This document shows positions 1 to 16,618 of a DNA stretch of 64,000 nt, one piece after another. The position numbers and the translations under genes were made by a program. The notes under the pieces were generated by a model. It had not been told where the DNA came from, made no database searches, and saw only the letters and a list, made by a program, of their open reading frames with translations. The stretch is taken from NCBI GenBank assembly GCA_025677835.1, contig JAIXMR010000052.1, forward strand, positions 1 through 64,000, given 5' to 3'. Source of the stretch: Sporodiniella umbellata (taxonomy: Eukaryota > Mucoromycota > Mucoromycetes > Mucorales > Rhizopodaceae). Numbering within the stretch: position 1 is the first letter of the stretch; every line of letters begins with the position of its first letter.

Positions 1-289
1 AACGAAACAAATGTAAGCTTCAAATTGCACTCATATTGTATACAACCATTGCACAGTTAAGCTTTTCCTCTGTCTAGCTTATACCGTCATGGTATCTATA
101 CAACCAATACCTCGCCTGCAAATGTCAGCCTCGAAGGGATGTTAACTTTGGAAAACCTACCAAAGCACCCAAATAAAATTTTGACAAGAAATATAAACAG
201 CCCGCTATCTACATACAAATACACTATATTCACATTTTTTTCGATTATTCTTTCTTTTTTGCATAATTCAGTAACAACTGCGGGTCATT
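1..289. other. Intergenic flank, no gene recognised
   Basis: Left edge of the window and 3' flank of the proteasome gene. Short open frames here have no recognisable domain and AT-rich composition. Nothing supportable was seen. Confidence 0.5.
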
Positions 290-4588
<4,299 letters not shown>

Positions 4589-6281
4589 ATGGACAAAAAA
4601 GAGCACCCAAAGAGTGAAGACATATCAAAACTCTACTCCAGTTTACAAGCTGTTATTGATAAGCCACTCCCCAACAACAGTGAGGCGAAATTCGTTCCAT
4701 TGCCTCCATCGCTTCCTTTATCCCCCAGTTCTTCCTCTCCCATTACTCAGCTCAAGCCGATCGCCACTCCAACTTCTCTTAGCACGCCAAGGGACAGCAA
4801 TCTTGACTGCCCTTGTCAAAAGGTTATTGATAAAAAAAACCTGAGAGTGTGTGCTCTCTGTCGTTCACCCATTCCAGTGATTGAGGAGCTTCTGTCCGAG
4901 CAAAAAAACCACGAAAACGAAATAATCTTACTTGGAAAGCAGCTAAAACAAGAGCAAAATCGGATCGGGGAGCAACTCAATTCAATTAAAGAGCTTAACT
5001 TGCGCTTAGAAAAAGTAACAATGGACCTTGACGACAAAACCATTCAGTTTCAAGCGTTACAAAGCGACATGGAATTATTGAACGAGAAGTATGTGGACGA
5101 AATTGAGAGAGTAGCAGAAATACAACACTCAAAAGACATGGTAGAAAGTGAGCTTGAGGATCTATCGCGGCGCTTATTTGAAGAAGCTAACGGAATGGTA
5201 GCTAACGAAAAAAGAGAGAAACATAACTTGGAGATGGCTCATAAGCACTTGGAAAATCAACTACAAGAAACTAGAGATCGATTAGCAGCGGAGCAAATGC
5301 AATTGAAAGAGCTTCGAAAAAAAATGGAAGAAATGGCTGAAAATAGCTGTAGCTACAATGCATTTACAAAAAATACAAAGGCAACACAAGATCAACAAAC
5401 AACAGATGTCGCCAACCTATTAGCCGAAAAAATGACAGCTCAACTAGCAAACAGTACTACTGTTGAAATTGACTCGCTTATATTAGAAGAATTTAAAGTA
5501 TTTGTAAATGCAGGGACCTCGATACCTCTTAAAAAACTTCATTCAATACCTTTTATCAAAAACTGCCAAGACGAAGATGTCGAGGCTTGCCTTAGGTTTG
5601 GTTCTAATTCCCGACTATCAGCACGCAAAATCAGTGAAGCTATTGTGCTAAACACCTGCTTTATTGAAGAGTCGCCAGTAGGATTTGCTGAAGAGCAAGC
5701 CCAAAGGCTAATTAGCGAGAATCCGCTAAAGATTTCTGCTGCAAAATCTCTAATGTGGGAGAGATTTAGCAACAATCAAATTACAGTCTTCAATGGATGT
5801 CAAGCATGCGGAAGAAGTGACGGGACGGCACTGTCCTATCGATTCAGAATATCTTATTTTGATGACTGGGCCTGCATAGATCGGTTTTGCCGCGATAGGC
5901 TAGTGGCTGTTTGTGAATTTTATGTGCTGATTAGAAATATTAGACAAGGATTGTATAGTAATAGATCGCTTCAACAGATATATCATGAAGTTATGCGACT
6001 CAGACTTCAAATGTTCTACGCGAGGTACAAAAAAAAAACGGGACTTTAGCTTTGTATTGACTATTACCAGAATGGGCGCTTTACCGTGGACGTTGCAAAT
6101 TGCCAGCGCAAAAAGGCAAGTTAAGGTTGCAAGCTCCGAATCGTCTCCCTTACCCAAATCAACAAAAACAACAGACGAATTACCGCGAAGAGGCAGCTTT
6201 AATGACGTTCCTACGACGGCTCAAGAAAGTGGTGAAGTAGAAAAAGAAGAGAGCATCCCCATATCTCTTGCTAACAATTGA
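4589..6281 (+). CDS. SEC2: Sec2/Rabin-type guanine nucleotide exchange factor
   Basis: Likely GEF for a Sec4/Rab8-type GTPase in polarised exocytosis. Two exons (4589-6024, 6071-6281) give 548 aa; the 46-nt GT-AG intron bypasses a stop that would end the protein at 486 aa. Residues about 98-250 form a long coiled coil containing the Sec2 signature ELEDLSRRLFEEANGMVANE (near 188-207). The C-terminal half matches the Rabin8/Rab3IL1 tail: CQACGRSDG and FCRDRLVAVCEFYVLIRNIR. Four cysteines before the coil (CPC near 74-76, CALC near 88-91) could bind zinc; this is inference. The start is the first in-frame ATG, 12-15 codons before the first conserved-looking helix. The intron assignment is the weakest part. 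Confidence 0.88.
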
Positions 6282-7108
6282 TAAACTGTTTTCTCTTTGT
6301 TTTGTTTTGTTTTTTCGAAATAAAACGAAACTGCATTCCTTAAAACTTTTATGAGGGTCTTTTAAGCTTTGCAAGCATGTTGACTTTATAAAAACTGTGT
6401 TATGCTTGTACTGAAACGTACCAACCAAGGTCTGACAGAAATTCAAATTCTTTGAAAAAAAAAAAACACAATCAATTTATTACATAGATAGCGGAAGTAC
6501 ATTTATATCCAAAAAAAAAAGGACAAAGATGAGTGATAGAAAGATTTTTGTTTTTCTCTTTTATTCGTTTGCTGTATACATTTTTAAATAGATTGCATGC
6601 AGAACAGTAATCGTTTTTAAGCTTAAATTTCAAAAGCCTGTTGAACTCAACCTTGTGAAACTGTGACATTTTTTTGAGTACATTCTCACACTATAGCATG
6701 TAAACATCCAGGGCATTTTTTTTTACAGAGAAAAACAGTAATGTTTTTTGATTTGTCCAATGTTATTCAATATTTTTTTTTCAACAAAAAACCTTACCAC
6801 ATTTTGACATAAATGCTAACAGTTGAATATATGTCTTTGAATTCAATTAAATATATCCCTCAACACACACACACGCATATATATATATATATATATATGT
6901 ATGCGTGTTTCGATTACTATCTTACAATTACTTACTTCCATTGTTTGTCTAGAACCCAACTAATCTTTTGCAAATTTACATTTTTGTGTAACAAGTATTC
7001 CTAGTAAAACGTATGACAAGCGCACTGAGGTTGAATACTCAAACAAGCTCGGCAGCATATTCTTTTTGCATCTTTCTTTTCTGTTTGTAACAAATCGAAA
7101 GCAGAAAT
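6282..7108. other. Spacer with CA/TA microsatellite
   Basis: AT-rich 5' flank of the transporter gene. Holds an alternating purine-pyrimidine stretch at about 6863-6906 (CA repeats running into TA repeats). No gene recognised. Confidence 0.6.
6863..6906. repeat. (CA)n-(TA)n microsatellite
   Basis: Runs of AC dinucleotides pass directly into about a dozen AT dinucleotides and end in TGTATGCG, an alternating purine-pyrimidine tract able to form unusual DNA structure. Confidence 0.85.
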
Positions 7109-8724
7109 ATGGAATCAGTTCGAAGATACGGCCTTAGATTGAAATCCAACTTCAGCCTACATGAGGTTTTTATTGAAGGACGCTGGTTAATGTTCGCTAT
7201 ACTAACTCTTCGAAATAGATCTCTGGTAGTCTGGGTGATTTAGGCACGCTTTTGCCTATAATGATATCGCTTTCAATAGCAAATCAAATTAACCTCACAA
7301 GCACGCTATGGTTTACTGGTATATGGAACATTCTTTCCGGTATGTTCTTTCAAGCTCCTGTATGTGTACAGCCTATGAAAGGTACTGTTTTGCTAGAGAA
7401 ATTTGACATAAGCCTAATTGTTTGTTATAGCTATTGCTGCTATTGTGCTCACCAAAAATATGACAATTCAAGAAAACATGGGTGCCGGTTTAGGTAGATT
7501 GGGACTAGACTATTTTATATGTACACACACTGGCACTTCTTAACTTGTTTATTTTTTTTAAAAAAAAAAAGGTGTAAGTGCTTTGATTTTTTTCCTTGGC
7601 TTTACCCGTACAATACATTTGGTTGGTACTTTTACCCCTTCTGCAGTCATCAAAGGTACTAGGGAAAAAAACATAGAAGCCTTTCTGATATTTTTTTACT
7701 TTATATAGGTCTACAGTTAGGTACAGCAGTGCAATTGATTATCAAAGCACACAACTTGGTCGCAAGCTTGAAGTGGCAAATAACTGCCAGTAATTGGGCA
7801 GATAACAATACATGGGTTTTGCTTTCATTTATGTTTGTTGTACTGTGTTACCAAACACGGGTACCTTCTGCGCTGATTCTGTTTTTGATTGGGTTACTAT
7901 TTGCGCTGATTCTATTGTTTGGTACAAATAACAGCACACCTCGTCCTTCAGTAATTGGTGGTCATTACCCAAATACAATCATTGTTCCTTCAGCAGAGGA
8001 ATTTAAAACAGGCTTTTTAAATGCAGGGCTTGGTCAGTTACCACTAACAGCTTTGAACTCTGTGATTGCTCTTTGTGCTCTGATCGACGACCTTTTTCCT
8101 GACAGACACGCTACTACATCCAATGTTGCTATGAGTGTAGGTTTGATGAATTTGATTGGCTGCTGGTTTGGATCAATGCCTGTTTGCCACGGATCAGGAG
8201 GTCTAGCTGGCCAATACCGTTTTGGTGCAAGATCTGAGCTTTCAGTGATTTTGCTTGGTGTATGTAAACTGCTATTGGGTATTCTCTTTGGCAGCTCTGT
8301 TGTTGGATTACTTCAGTTATTTCCAAAGTCCATCTTAGCCGTAATGATGTTTATCTCTGGTGTTGAACTGGGATCAGCAGCTAAAAGTGTTAACGATCAT
8401 GAGCCTGATGAAAACCGCAAAAAGGAAAATTTCACTATCATGCTTCTGACAGCAGGTTCACTTATTGCCTATTCTCATGACGGTATTGGTTTTTTGGCAG
8501 GTCTGACTTCGGCTTTTTTATTGGCTTTTCAACGCCTTGGACCGAAAGCCTGTCTAAATTCCGTCTTGAAATCCGTTTACTCAATTCCACAAAAATGGAA
8601 GGATCAAAGTATACCCACCTCATCACAGCAGCTTCCAACAAGCTCTTCGTCAGTCGATGAACAGGAAGAGAGAATACACATCCCGGCATCCAAAGGACTC
8701 GGGAACACCCCACATCATATATAA
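7109..8724 (+). CDS. MOT1: MOT1-type molybdate transporter (SulP-related)
   Basis: Predicted high-affinity molybdate permease, supplying molybdenum for cofactor-dependent enzymes such as nitrate reductase. Five exons (7109-7165, 7219-7381, 7431-7493, 7572-7655, 7709-8724) join in frame to 460 aa. Motifs typical of the family: SLGDLGTLLPI near the N-terminus, APVCVQPMKAIAAI, and FTPSAVIKGLQLGTAVQL at the exon 4/5 join, followed by SVGLMNLIGCWFGSMPVCHG. Many hydrophobic membrane segments follow. It lacks the C-terminal STAS domain of sulphate carriers, as MOT1 proteins do; the tail after the last membrane segment is polar and short. The first donor (GTTTTT) is weak, so exon 1 is less certain. 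Substrate is inferred from family; membrane location (plasma or organelle) is unknown. Confidence 0.88.
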
Positions 8725-9382
8725 AAGTACTACTGATTCCAAAGAATTAACTATTCGTCATAATATATATAGATCTTATAAAAGTTTTATCTAAAAGATA
8801 TGATAAAAACAGCATTTTAAAGAAAATAGTGTATTCTCGAACTAGCGCTCATAGCGCCAATAGGCAATTTTTTGTTGCTTAATGTGATCGTATTGCATTA
8901 TCCAAATATTTTATCAAGGCACAAACTACCTTTTATATCGAGCGTAGTTCACTCGTCAAGCGTCTTTGTTTGCTACGTTTATTCTCAAAAGTATTGCATC
9001 TGTTTTTATAACTATATTGACTTATACACCGCTTCAATAAAGAAAGAGTACTCTCATATAAACAATCTCTGGTGTAAATTGAAGCCGACGCTTGCATTTT
9101 TTGACATATTACATCAGAAAAACTTCAGTTATAATATATACAAGATAGTCGGTGTAAAAATTAAAGCGCTCATGTTTTTATAGGATGACATAAAAGAGCG
9201 TGCTTACTATGTATGTTAGAGCATATTAACGATTGTTAGATCTTAACGTCAAAAATAGTGAAATTTTTGGTAAGGTGCTTTATGTAATATTACCGATACA
9301 TAACACTATAAATAAAGCTTTGTTTTCGTTTCTTTTCTCCGTCGCAAATAATTAAACGTTGTATCCAAAACTGTCTCGAAAT
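8725..9382. other. Spacer, no gene recognised
   Basis: AT-rich spacer between two head-to-tail genes. One open frame near 8872-9183 has no recognisable motif and runs across poor-complexity sequence, so it is not called. Confidence 0.5.
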
Positions 9383-11163
9383 ATGAAACACATAACTGTT
9401 GCTCAGCATTTAGTTAATCGTCTAAAAGAAATTAATATCGATACTATATTTGGTGTTCTCGTAGCTTTAATGCGGTAATTTTTTTGTTTTATTTTATTTT
9501 CACTGTTGCTTGTTAATTTACCACTTTCTTTTTGACATATTAGCCTTTTTTGGAAAAAATAGACAAAGATTCTGACCTTACCTGGGGAGGTAGCACTAAC
9601 GAGCTAAACGCTTCATATGCAGCTGACGGCTACGCTCGCATACGCGGTGCTGGTGCTTTATGTACAGGATTCGGTGTAGGGGAGCTTTCAGCCGCTAATG
9701 GTATTGCAGGATCTTATGCGGAAATGGTTCCTGTAATTCATATTGTAGGAATCCCTACTGCTGAACAAATAGACTCTGATATTTTGATTCATCACTCTGT
9801 GGACAAAGATCGGGAGGATGTCTTTTTTCAGATTGCTTCTAATATCACATGCGCGTCTACCCAGCTAACACCGCTCAATGCAATTGCAGAGATTGATCGC
9901 GTTATATCCAAGTCACTTATTTGTAAACGTCCAGGATATATAGCTATTCCACTTGATTTGTTTGATACTGAGGTTTCAATCCCTGAGGATCTATCTCCAC
10001 TCCAAACCAAACTGCCCAAAAATCCTCCATTGGCTCAAGACGCTGCTCTCAAGGCAATTCTGCAAACCATAAAGAATTCAAAGTTTCCAATTATAGTTGT
10101 CGATGTTTGTGTTTCTCGGCAAAGGATTCAAAAAATTGTGCAAGCATTTATCGAGCGTTCTGGCTTTCCGACATACGTAACTCCCATGGGTAAAGGTTCT
10201 GTTGACGAGCATGCTTCAACTTACCGTGGCGTTTTTCACAAAGAGATTGGATTTGAAGCTACAGAAAAGGAGGTGATGAACACAGATTTAATTATTGAGA
10301 TTGGGGCTTTCAAGTCCTATCTTAATACCAGTAGCTTTTTTGAATCCTCAAATCAACCAAATGTTATAGCCTTACATTCGTTCGCCACTATAGTCTCTAT
10401 GGCTTATTATAAAGATGTATCTATGGAGGAGCTTCTTCCTTCTCTCACTGAGGCGCTTCCAAAAATACCAAGATGTTTTAAACTAGCCCCGCGCGCTTGC
10501 CAAGAGCCAGATTCACCAGGTAGTGCAATCACACACAAATATCTTTGGAACAAGCTTCCAGCATATCTAGAAGAAAACTCGATTATATGCACTGAGTCGG
10601 GCAATACAATGTATGCTTTTCCTACTCTAAGTGCACCTAAAAATACTTTTTACATTTCGCAACTTGCTTATGGATCTATAGGCTTCTCTGTTGGTGCTGC
10701 TGTTGGTGCTGCCATTGCTGCCCGTGAACGCCGAGTTTACCTTATCCTGGGAGATGACGCATTCCAAGTGAGCTGTCAAGAAATTGGCATATTTCTCCGT
10801 CGTAAGCTGACTCCTGTAGTGATCCTTCTCAATAACCGTGGATACTATGTAGAAAGGCCTCCTTCAGAACCAGAGCCTTGTTGCACAAAAGTTCAAAACT
10901 GGTGCTACGGCAGGTCCCTTGACTATTTTGGAGCGTACATTGAATCCAACGTGGATATAGACTCATCATATATAGGGTTTCAAGGCACTGTATCGACCCA
11001 GGACGAATTTGAACAAGCCATGGAAAAAACCCTTAGAATGCCCAACAGTATACATTTCCTTGAGTTGGTAACTCCTAAGACCGATCTTCCTCGTGGATTG
11101 AAGCGAATCAATGCCAAAGAGTTGTTAAAAAGCCAAAAAAACCTCAAGAAAGTTAAGAAATAA
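9383..11163 (+). CDS. Pyruvate decarboxylase-like protein, active-site loop lost
   Basis: Thiamine-diphosphate-dependent 2-oxo acid decarboxylase family (PDC converts pyruvate to acetaldehyde). The long exon 9544-11163 holds the family landmarks: GGSTNELNASYAADGYAR (cofactor glutamate), FGVGELSAANGIAGSYAE, HH (in LIHHSVD) and NNRGYYVE. Exon 1 starts at 9383 with MKHITVAQHLVNRLKEINID. Normally FGV is followed by PGDFNLP. Here the bases after FGV (9458-9474) read out of frame unless the donor GTAGCT at 9461 is used (exon 1 9383-9460), which keeps the frame (565 aa) but deletes the loop with the catalytic Asp. The cofactor motif is also altered (GDD for GDG) and the RPPSEPEP segment replaces the usual IHGP. 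Probably a decaying or neofunctionalised paralogue; alternatively a sequencing indel near 9458. Confidence 0.8.
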
Positions 11164-11925
11164 AGCCAAGTATTATCTTCTATCAAGATAGTACTGATAA
11201 TGCTAGCAACTGAGTTAAGCTTAGATATATTTTTTGATTAGCTTTAAGCTAAACGTATACTCTATTTTTGTACATTTTTCGTTTTATTGTCTACTTTATA
11301 CAAAGTGAAATAGCTGAAATTTTCATACATAAAAACACTCTTAACGCAAGTTCCTATTACGATAAGTTAGATAAACCTTTTGAAACCTTTTGCTAATACA
11401 CATTTCCAAACTAAACAGGTGAAAAATGCTGCTATTAAGTATTTCTAAGAGCGTCAACCTCTATTCTATAATAAAGGGTTCTTTGTCTCGATACATATCC
11501 ATAGTATAACGAAATAGTCTCTCTTTGGCTCTTCAGACTTTATTTTCTAGTCTATTGGACTTTGGTGAAACACATTTGTAAAAAAGAAAAGGTTAATAAA
11601 CAAGTGCATTTATGTTGAACTCTGCAAACCCATAGTAAAAAAAACACTTTGCTTAGGAAATACGCTTATTTACTTTTCAATTGACAGCTTTCAGACTGTC
11701 TACAAATATTACATTCGATGCGGGCTTTGCTTTTTTTTTTAAAAAAAAAGTGGTATCTGTATTGTAATTATTAGGTACCTTTTTTTTTTTGTCATGGTTC
11801 AAACATCACTTAAAATTTAAACTCCTTAGTATTTTTGCAGGTGTTGTACTTGCTATTGGGCAGGGACATTTCTAGTTTTTACATTGTTGCGTTTTTAAAA
11901 ACGATTCATACACTTTTGAGATTAA
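11164..11925. other. Spacer, no gene recognised
   Basis: AT-rich sequence with a T-run/A-run junction at 11731-11749. Nothing coding was recognised; it must contain the promoter of the VPS28 gene. Confidence 0.5.
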
Positions 11926-12836
11926 ATGGAAGTTTCCGCAAACTCTACACACTTTAAAGGTAAGAGACATTTCTTTTTGAAAAAAAGCTGACAAAGTATG
12001 TAACAGGAATCAACGTTGATGAAGTATTTAAAAATAAATGATTAAACCTCAAAACAACTAAACTCCACACATGATACTTTAGGAAGTTCGTTTGTTTACT
12101 AGCAATAAGGAAAGAGACAAATATGACAACATGGCAGACCTTTACTCTATAATTGTTCTTATGGAACATCTTGAAAAGGCTTTCATTCGTGATTCAATAA
12201 CAGCAGAGGAATATACACCTCAATGTGCTAATCTTATTGCTAAATACAAAACAACTCTTAATTTTCTGTCTGATTCTGTAAACAATTTAGAGAGCTTTAT
12301 GAGCGACTACAAGGTTTTTTTTTTCAAAAAAAAAAAAACAAGACCTTTGCTTATTTCTTTAGTTAAGCTGCCCAGCTGCAGTGAATAGGTTTAAAATTGG
12401 TGTCCCTGCAACGTATGAGCATGCGGTAGGAGACAACAAAAACGATGTTGGTAAAGCAGCCAAGTATATAGCAGAAACTGTATTGGTAAGAGAAAAACAG
12501 AGATATCTATGGCATGGCGTGGTACATTTAGTCTTACTTCTTCTTTAGCACTTTATTACGCTTATGGACACACTTAGATTGAACAGATATGCAGTGGATG
12601 AGCTACACCCTATTCTTGCAGACTTAATTCAGTCCTTAAACAGTGTACCAGGATTACCTGCGGACTTTGAAGGAAGACAAAAAGTGAGGCAATGGTTGAT
12701 TACATTGCACTCAATGAAAGCAAGCGACGAGATAACTGAAGAACAAGCTAGACAAATGTTGTTTGAGATGGAGCAATCACACACTGAATTTTATCGTCTT
12801 TTAAGTGGAGAGCATAAAGATACTGTGACACAATAA
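11926..12836 (+). CDS. VPS28: ESCRT-I subunit VPS28
   Basis: Subunit of ESCRT-I, which sorts ubiquitinated membrane proteins into multivesicular endosomes. Five exons (11926-11959, 12007-12023, 12083-12313, 12363-12485, 12549-12836) give 230 aa, close to human VPS28. The N-terminal core-binding part reads EVRLFTSNKERDKYDNMADL and the conserved C-terminal domain has LNSVPGLPADFEGRQKVRQW and DEITEEQARQMLFEMEQSH. Exon 2 is only 17 nt (encoding GINVDE); it is needed to keep the frame between MEVSANSTHFK and EVRLF. All junctions are GT-AG. The identification is firm, the first two exons are inferred. Confidence 0.92.
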
Positions 12837-13256
12837 GTACCCTAAAAATAAATGTTCTTTTGTTGCCGTTATACTATCCGATGAAGCAAAAACTAATATG
12901 ACAAATTATTTCAATTGGAGGGCCAACGCGTCTGATGTGTGAGCTAGAAAAAATAGAAGAGTTTTTCGATTTTCGTTACAAGGATGGTCAACTTCAGTTA
13001 GACAAAATTTTCTTTTGTTTTTGGTTTTTGTAAATACTATTCTCTGAACAACCCCAATTCACTTATAGAGACGATTTACTCAATTAAACTTCGTTGTCAG
13101 CTATAGATCACACTTTTGGGTCTGTCTTCAAACGTCATTTTAAAAGATCAGTAAAACTCCGCTTCTAGTTACGTCGTTTTGCTCATAATTAAACAGTTAC
13201 TTTTTTTATTATTGCAACTAAAAGGGTAGACTGACAAGAGTCCTCTTTTTTATATA
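12837..13256. other. Spacer/promoter of ARPC1
   Basis: About 420 nt of AT-rich sequence between two co-directional genes; no coding or RNA feature recognised. Confidence 0.5.
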
Positions 13257-14675
13257 ATGTCATCCGCTGAAGTCTATCAATTAACAAACACACCCATAAC
13301 TGCTCATTCTTTTAACAAAGACCGTAAGTCACGGGGACTATCGTTTGAGCATCGTTTATAATTTTTTGCTTTAGAATTGGTCGTTTGTCAAAATAGCAAT
13401 GATGCTTACATCTACCAATATGGACATTCTAATTTCAAGTTGGATAATACTTTAGTTGGCGTAATCAATTAGCTATATTAAAAAAAAAGAGGTTAAAAAT
13501 ATAGTTGACACGGTTTATTAGCACGATAAAGTCATCACGAGCATTGACTTTGCCCCCAACACAAACAGAATTGTCACCTGTTCCCAAGACAGAAATGCAT
13601 ATGTATGGACTAATGAAGGAGGTATCTGGAAACCTGGACTTGTGCTTCTTCGTATAAACCGTGCTGCTACTTTTGTTCGCTGGTCTCCCAACGAAGAAAA
13701 ATTTGCTGTAGCTAGTGGTGCACGCTGTATTTCAGTCTGTTACTTTGAAGAAGACAACGATTGGTGGGCAAGTAAACACCTCAAAAAACCCATCCGTAGT
13801 ACTGTGTTATCTATCGACTGGCATCCGAACAGTGTCCTTCTGGCCTCTGGCTCTGCTGATATGAAGGCTCGTGTCTTTTCTTCTTTTATTAAGGGTCTTG
13901 ACAAAAAGTAAACATATGCACCTGTATACAAACATACTTATTTTGATTTAGGCCAGCACCTAGTGTTTGGGGTGATAAGTTGCCTTTCAACACACTATGT
14001 GGAGAATTTAGTAGTAACCGTGGCGGTTGGGTACACTCAGTGGCCTTTTCTCCCTCAGGTGACGCCCTCGCTTTCTCTGGCCACGATTCATCTATCAACC
14101 TTGTCTATCCTTCAGTAGATGGCAACCACGCTGTCTTGACTGTAACAAGCAATGCTCTCCCATTCCGCTCTATTCTTTGGACTAATGAGAAACAAATTGT
14201 TGCAGCTGGTTTTGACTGCGCACCCATTCTTTACGAAACCAAGGACGGACACGACTGGTAGTGTTTACAACTTTTTTTTTTTAAATGTGTGCTCCTCTTC
14301 ACTCCAAAACTGATTAATTCCTTATTTAACCTTATAGGCACTACGCTGGATCTTTGGACATTGGGCGCAAAAAGACTTCCCAAGCTGCCTCTGTTTTGGC
14401 TAGATTTAAAACTATGGACTCTCGTGGAGAAGCAGAAAACGATACTTCTTTAAACACAGTACACCAAAATACTATTAAGTACGAAACCATTTATACTTGA
14501 CAAAAAGAGAAACACAAAGAATAGCATCTAACTGATTTTTAGTGAAATTCGTATCTATGAGGGGGACCGAAGCAATGTTACAAAGTTTTCTACTTGCGGC
14601 GTAGACGGCAAAGTAGTTGTTTGGGACTTTGATCCTAGTCAACTTGTTACTGACCTTGCTTCCCTCAAAATTTAA
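13257..14675 (+). CDS. ARPC1: Arp2/3 complex subunit 1 (p41-ARC), WD40
   Basis: WD-repeat subunit of the Arp2/3 actin-nucleating complex, used for branched actin at endocytic patches. Six exons (13257-13323, 13375-13460, 13522-13907, 13952-14257, 14338-14478, 14543-14675) join to 372 aa, exactly the length of animal ARPC1. WD-like blocks are visible throughout: [58 protein letters not shown], and [18 protein letters not shown] near the end. The segment [19 protein letters not shown] ([15 protein letters not shown]) corresponds to the exposed insert between the last blades. The start lies 20 codons before the first WD strand. High confidence. Confidence 0.94.
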
Positions 14676-14763
14676 TGACAAATAAAAATGAAATTTGGCC
14701 CTTGTAAAAATTTAAAAAAATGCATATCTGTATTTTTTCTCCTGTCTTAATACCAAAATTAGA

Positions 14764-15222
14764 ATGCCAAACCAACAACAGACACAAATTCTTCTAGCAC
14801 CTCTAAAGCTCTATAGAGAAATATTACGCTCTCATAAATCCTTACCACCCGCCATGCGTGCCTTAGGTGACGATTATGTCAAAGCCGAATTCAAACGACA
14901 CAAAGAAATCGACAACCCTGCCCATATCGTCGGATTTGTTTCTCAATGGCAAACGTAGGATTTTCCAAGAAAAAAAAAACAGGTTCTGATTTTGTTTTAT
15001 CTTTAAAGTTACTTGGACACCATCAAAGCTCAAACAGCTCCTCTTTCTAAAGAATCCCCTGCTCCTTCCAATGATCCACTTGTTCGAAGTTTTAATACAC
15101 CAGAAAATGGTTGGGGAAAGAAGCTAGATTCCGGAATTCTAGACAAAATGAGTGATGAGCAGCTTGGCCAGCTGTTTGAGCTGAGGACAGAAGTTAAAAA
15201 GTCCTTGGGAGAAAAGGAATAA
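14764..15222 (+). CDS. SDHAF3: Succinate dehydrogenase assembly factor 3 (LYR/ACN9)
   Basis: Mitochondrial LYR-family chaperone that helps mature the iron-sulphur subunit of complex II. Two exons (14764-14954, 15009-15222) give 134 aa. The LYR motif sits in [19 protein letters not shown] and is followed by [20 protein letters not shown] and FVSQWQTYLDTI, the typical ACN9 order. The C-terminal helix [18 protein letters not shown] is family-like. It begins about 90 nt after ARPC1 ends and is convergent with the next gene, whose stop lies only about 30 nt away. Confidence 0.92.
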
Positions 15223-15251
15223 AGTTCATGTTGGACTTGTATGCAGTTGTT

Positions 15252-16009
15252 TTATTGTGTTTCTGCTTTTTTTTTTTTGGCATAGTCAGGGATTTCACCA
15301 GAAAATCTCCAAGACCACTGTTCGCCTTGACTCAAATGATCGCAATTTCCATTTTCGTGTAATTCCCAGGAAAGGTCCTCATTTCTGGTAAGACGAGATA
15401 ATGAGCAAGTACCTGAACGAACCGGGTATTGTTCTTGATTTAACAAGGCGCGCACAGCACAAATAACAGAAGCTGCATGACCTGACAGAAGAACCGTTTG
15501 AACATTTTGGTTGTCTAAGTCATGAACTAGTTTGTCCAGTCCTACTTTTAGACGCTTATGACAATCTTCTTTGGTTTCGGCTCCAGTTGGAATGGGGACG
15601 CTAGATTGGTGTGAAAGATCAAGTCGAGGAAATAGCTCCATTAACTCTGAGTTTGTTGCAGGAGGTAAGTACTTTTCATAAGCCATTCCGTACCATTCAC
15701 TATGTACAGATTTAGTTCACTTTTTTCATAATGCACGTCATTTACTTACGCCATACTATTATCTATGAAAAGAGGAATGTTGCACTCTTCTACAAGTGGG
15801 CTTACCGTTTCTAAAACACGATAAAAAGGCGAAGAATACACTCTTTGAATGGACTTGTCCTGCAGATGGGTTTTTAGCTCTTGAGCTTGCTGGCGTCCTA
15901 CTTTTGAAAGAGTAGGGTCTTGCAGAAGATTTGTGGGCAAAGGAGGATCAACATTAACCCAATCCTCTCTAAATCCGTGGCGGGTAACCCAGATTGTCTT
16001 CAAAACCAT
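15252..16009 (-). CDS. TFC7: TFC7/tau55-like histidine phosphatase
   Basis: Histidine-phosphatase (phosphoglycerate-mutase fold) protein most similar in layout to the tau55/Tfc7 subunit of RNA polymerase III factor TFIIIC. Two exons (16009-15750, 15699-15252) give 235 aa. The phospho-acceptor motif is TRHGFRED near residue 9; the partner His lies in LLSGHAAS. Tfc7-like landmarks are YSSPFYRVLETVSPL, the SGTCSLSRL box and the C-terminal LSQGEQWSWRF. The start is the first ATG in front of the RHG motif. Enzyme activity cannot be judged; a generic phosphoglycerate mutase family protein is the alternative. Confidence 0.8.
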
Positions 16010-16618
16010 TATATCAATATTACAACTGCTTCTATGAAAGAAGTCCAATTGACAGTTCTACTGTTTTATAGGCACCATTTAGGTTTAAAGTAAGATCATT
16101 TTAATCTTTTTTTAGTAATAAAAAAAAACAGCATGGGTAAAAGCTTTTTTAAAAAAAACAAAACAAAAACAAAACAAAAACAACTAAATGGGGAAAACGT
16201 TGAAAATGACGAGTTTTTAAAATAGATGTATTGGGGGCTGACTACAACATTGACCTACGTTTAGAACATGGACCTCATAGATAAGTTTATTTTCATTCGT
16301 AGAAAACAAAAGCAGAGAAAGGGAGTAAGATAAGCATGTATAAATAGTAAAAATAGAAAGTTGAGAACTGAAAGCTCAGCAAATTTATTATGTATACTAG
16401 CTACTCCTTTTTTTGATTAACAGTTTTATTTTGCATAAGGGTTTTCAAGAAGGGTTCTAATTTTTTTTCTTTTTGGTAGTGCAATTATATATGAATATAT
16501 ATGTATAAAAAAAAAGGTCCTTTAAGCAAAAACCAAGATATAACAGTAAAAAAAAAGCATGCAATAATCATAATAAAAAAGCGGAGAACACTCCGAGGTG
16601 CTACACAGTAATGAAGGT
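16010..16618. other. Spacer, no gene recognised
   Basis: Promoter side of the TFC7-like gene and 3' flank of the kinase gene. Rich in A runs (16152-16182). No coding sequence recognised. Confidence 0.5.
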
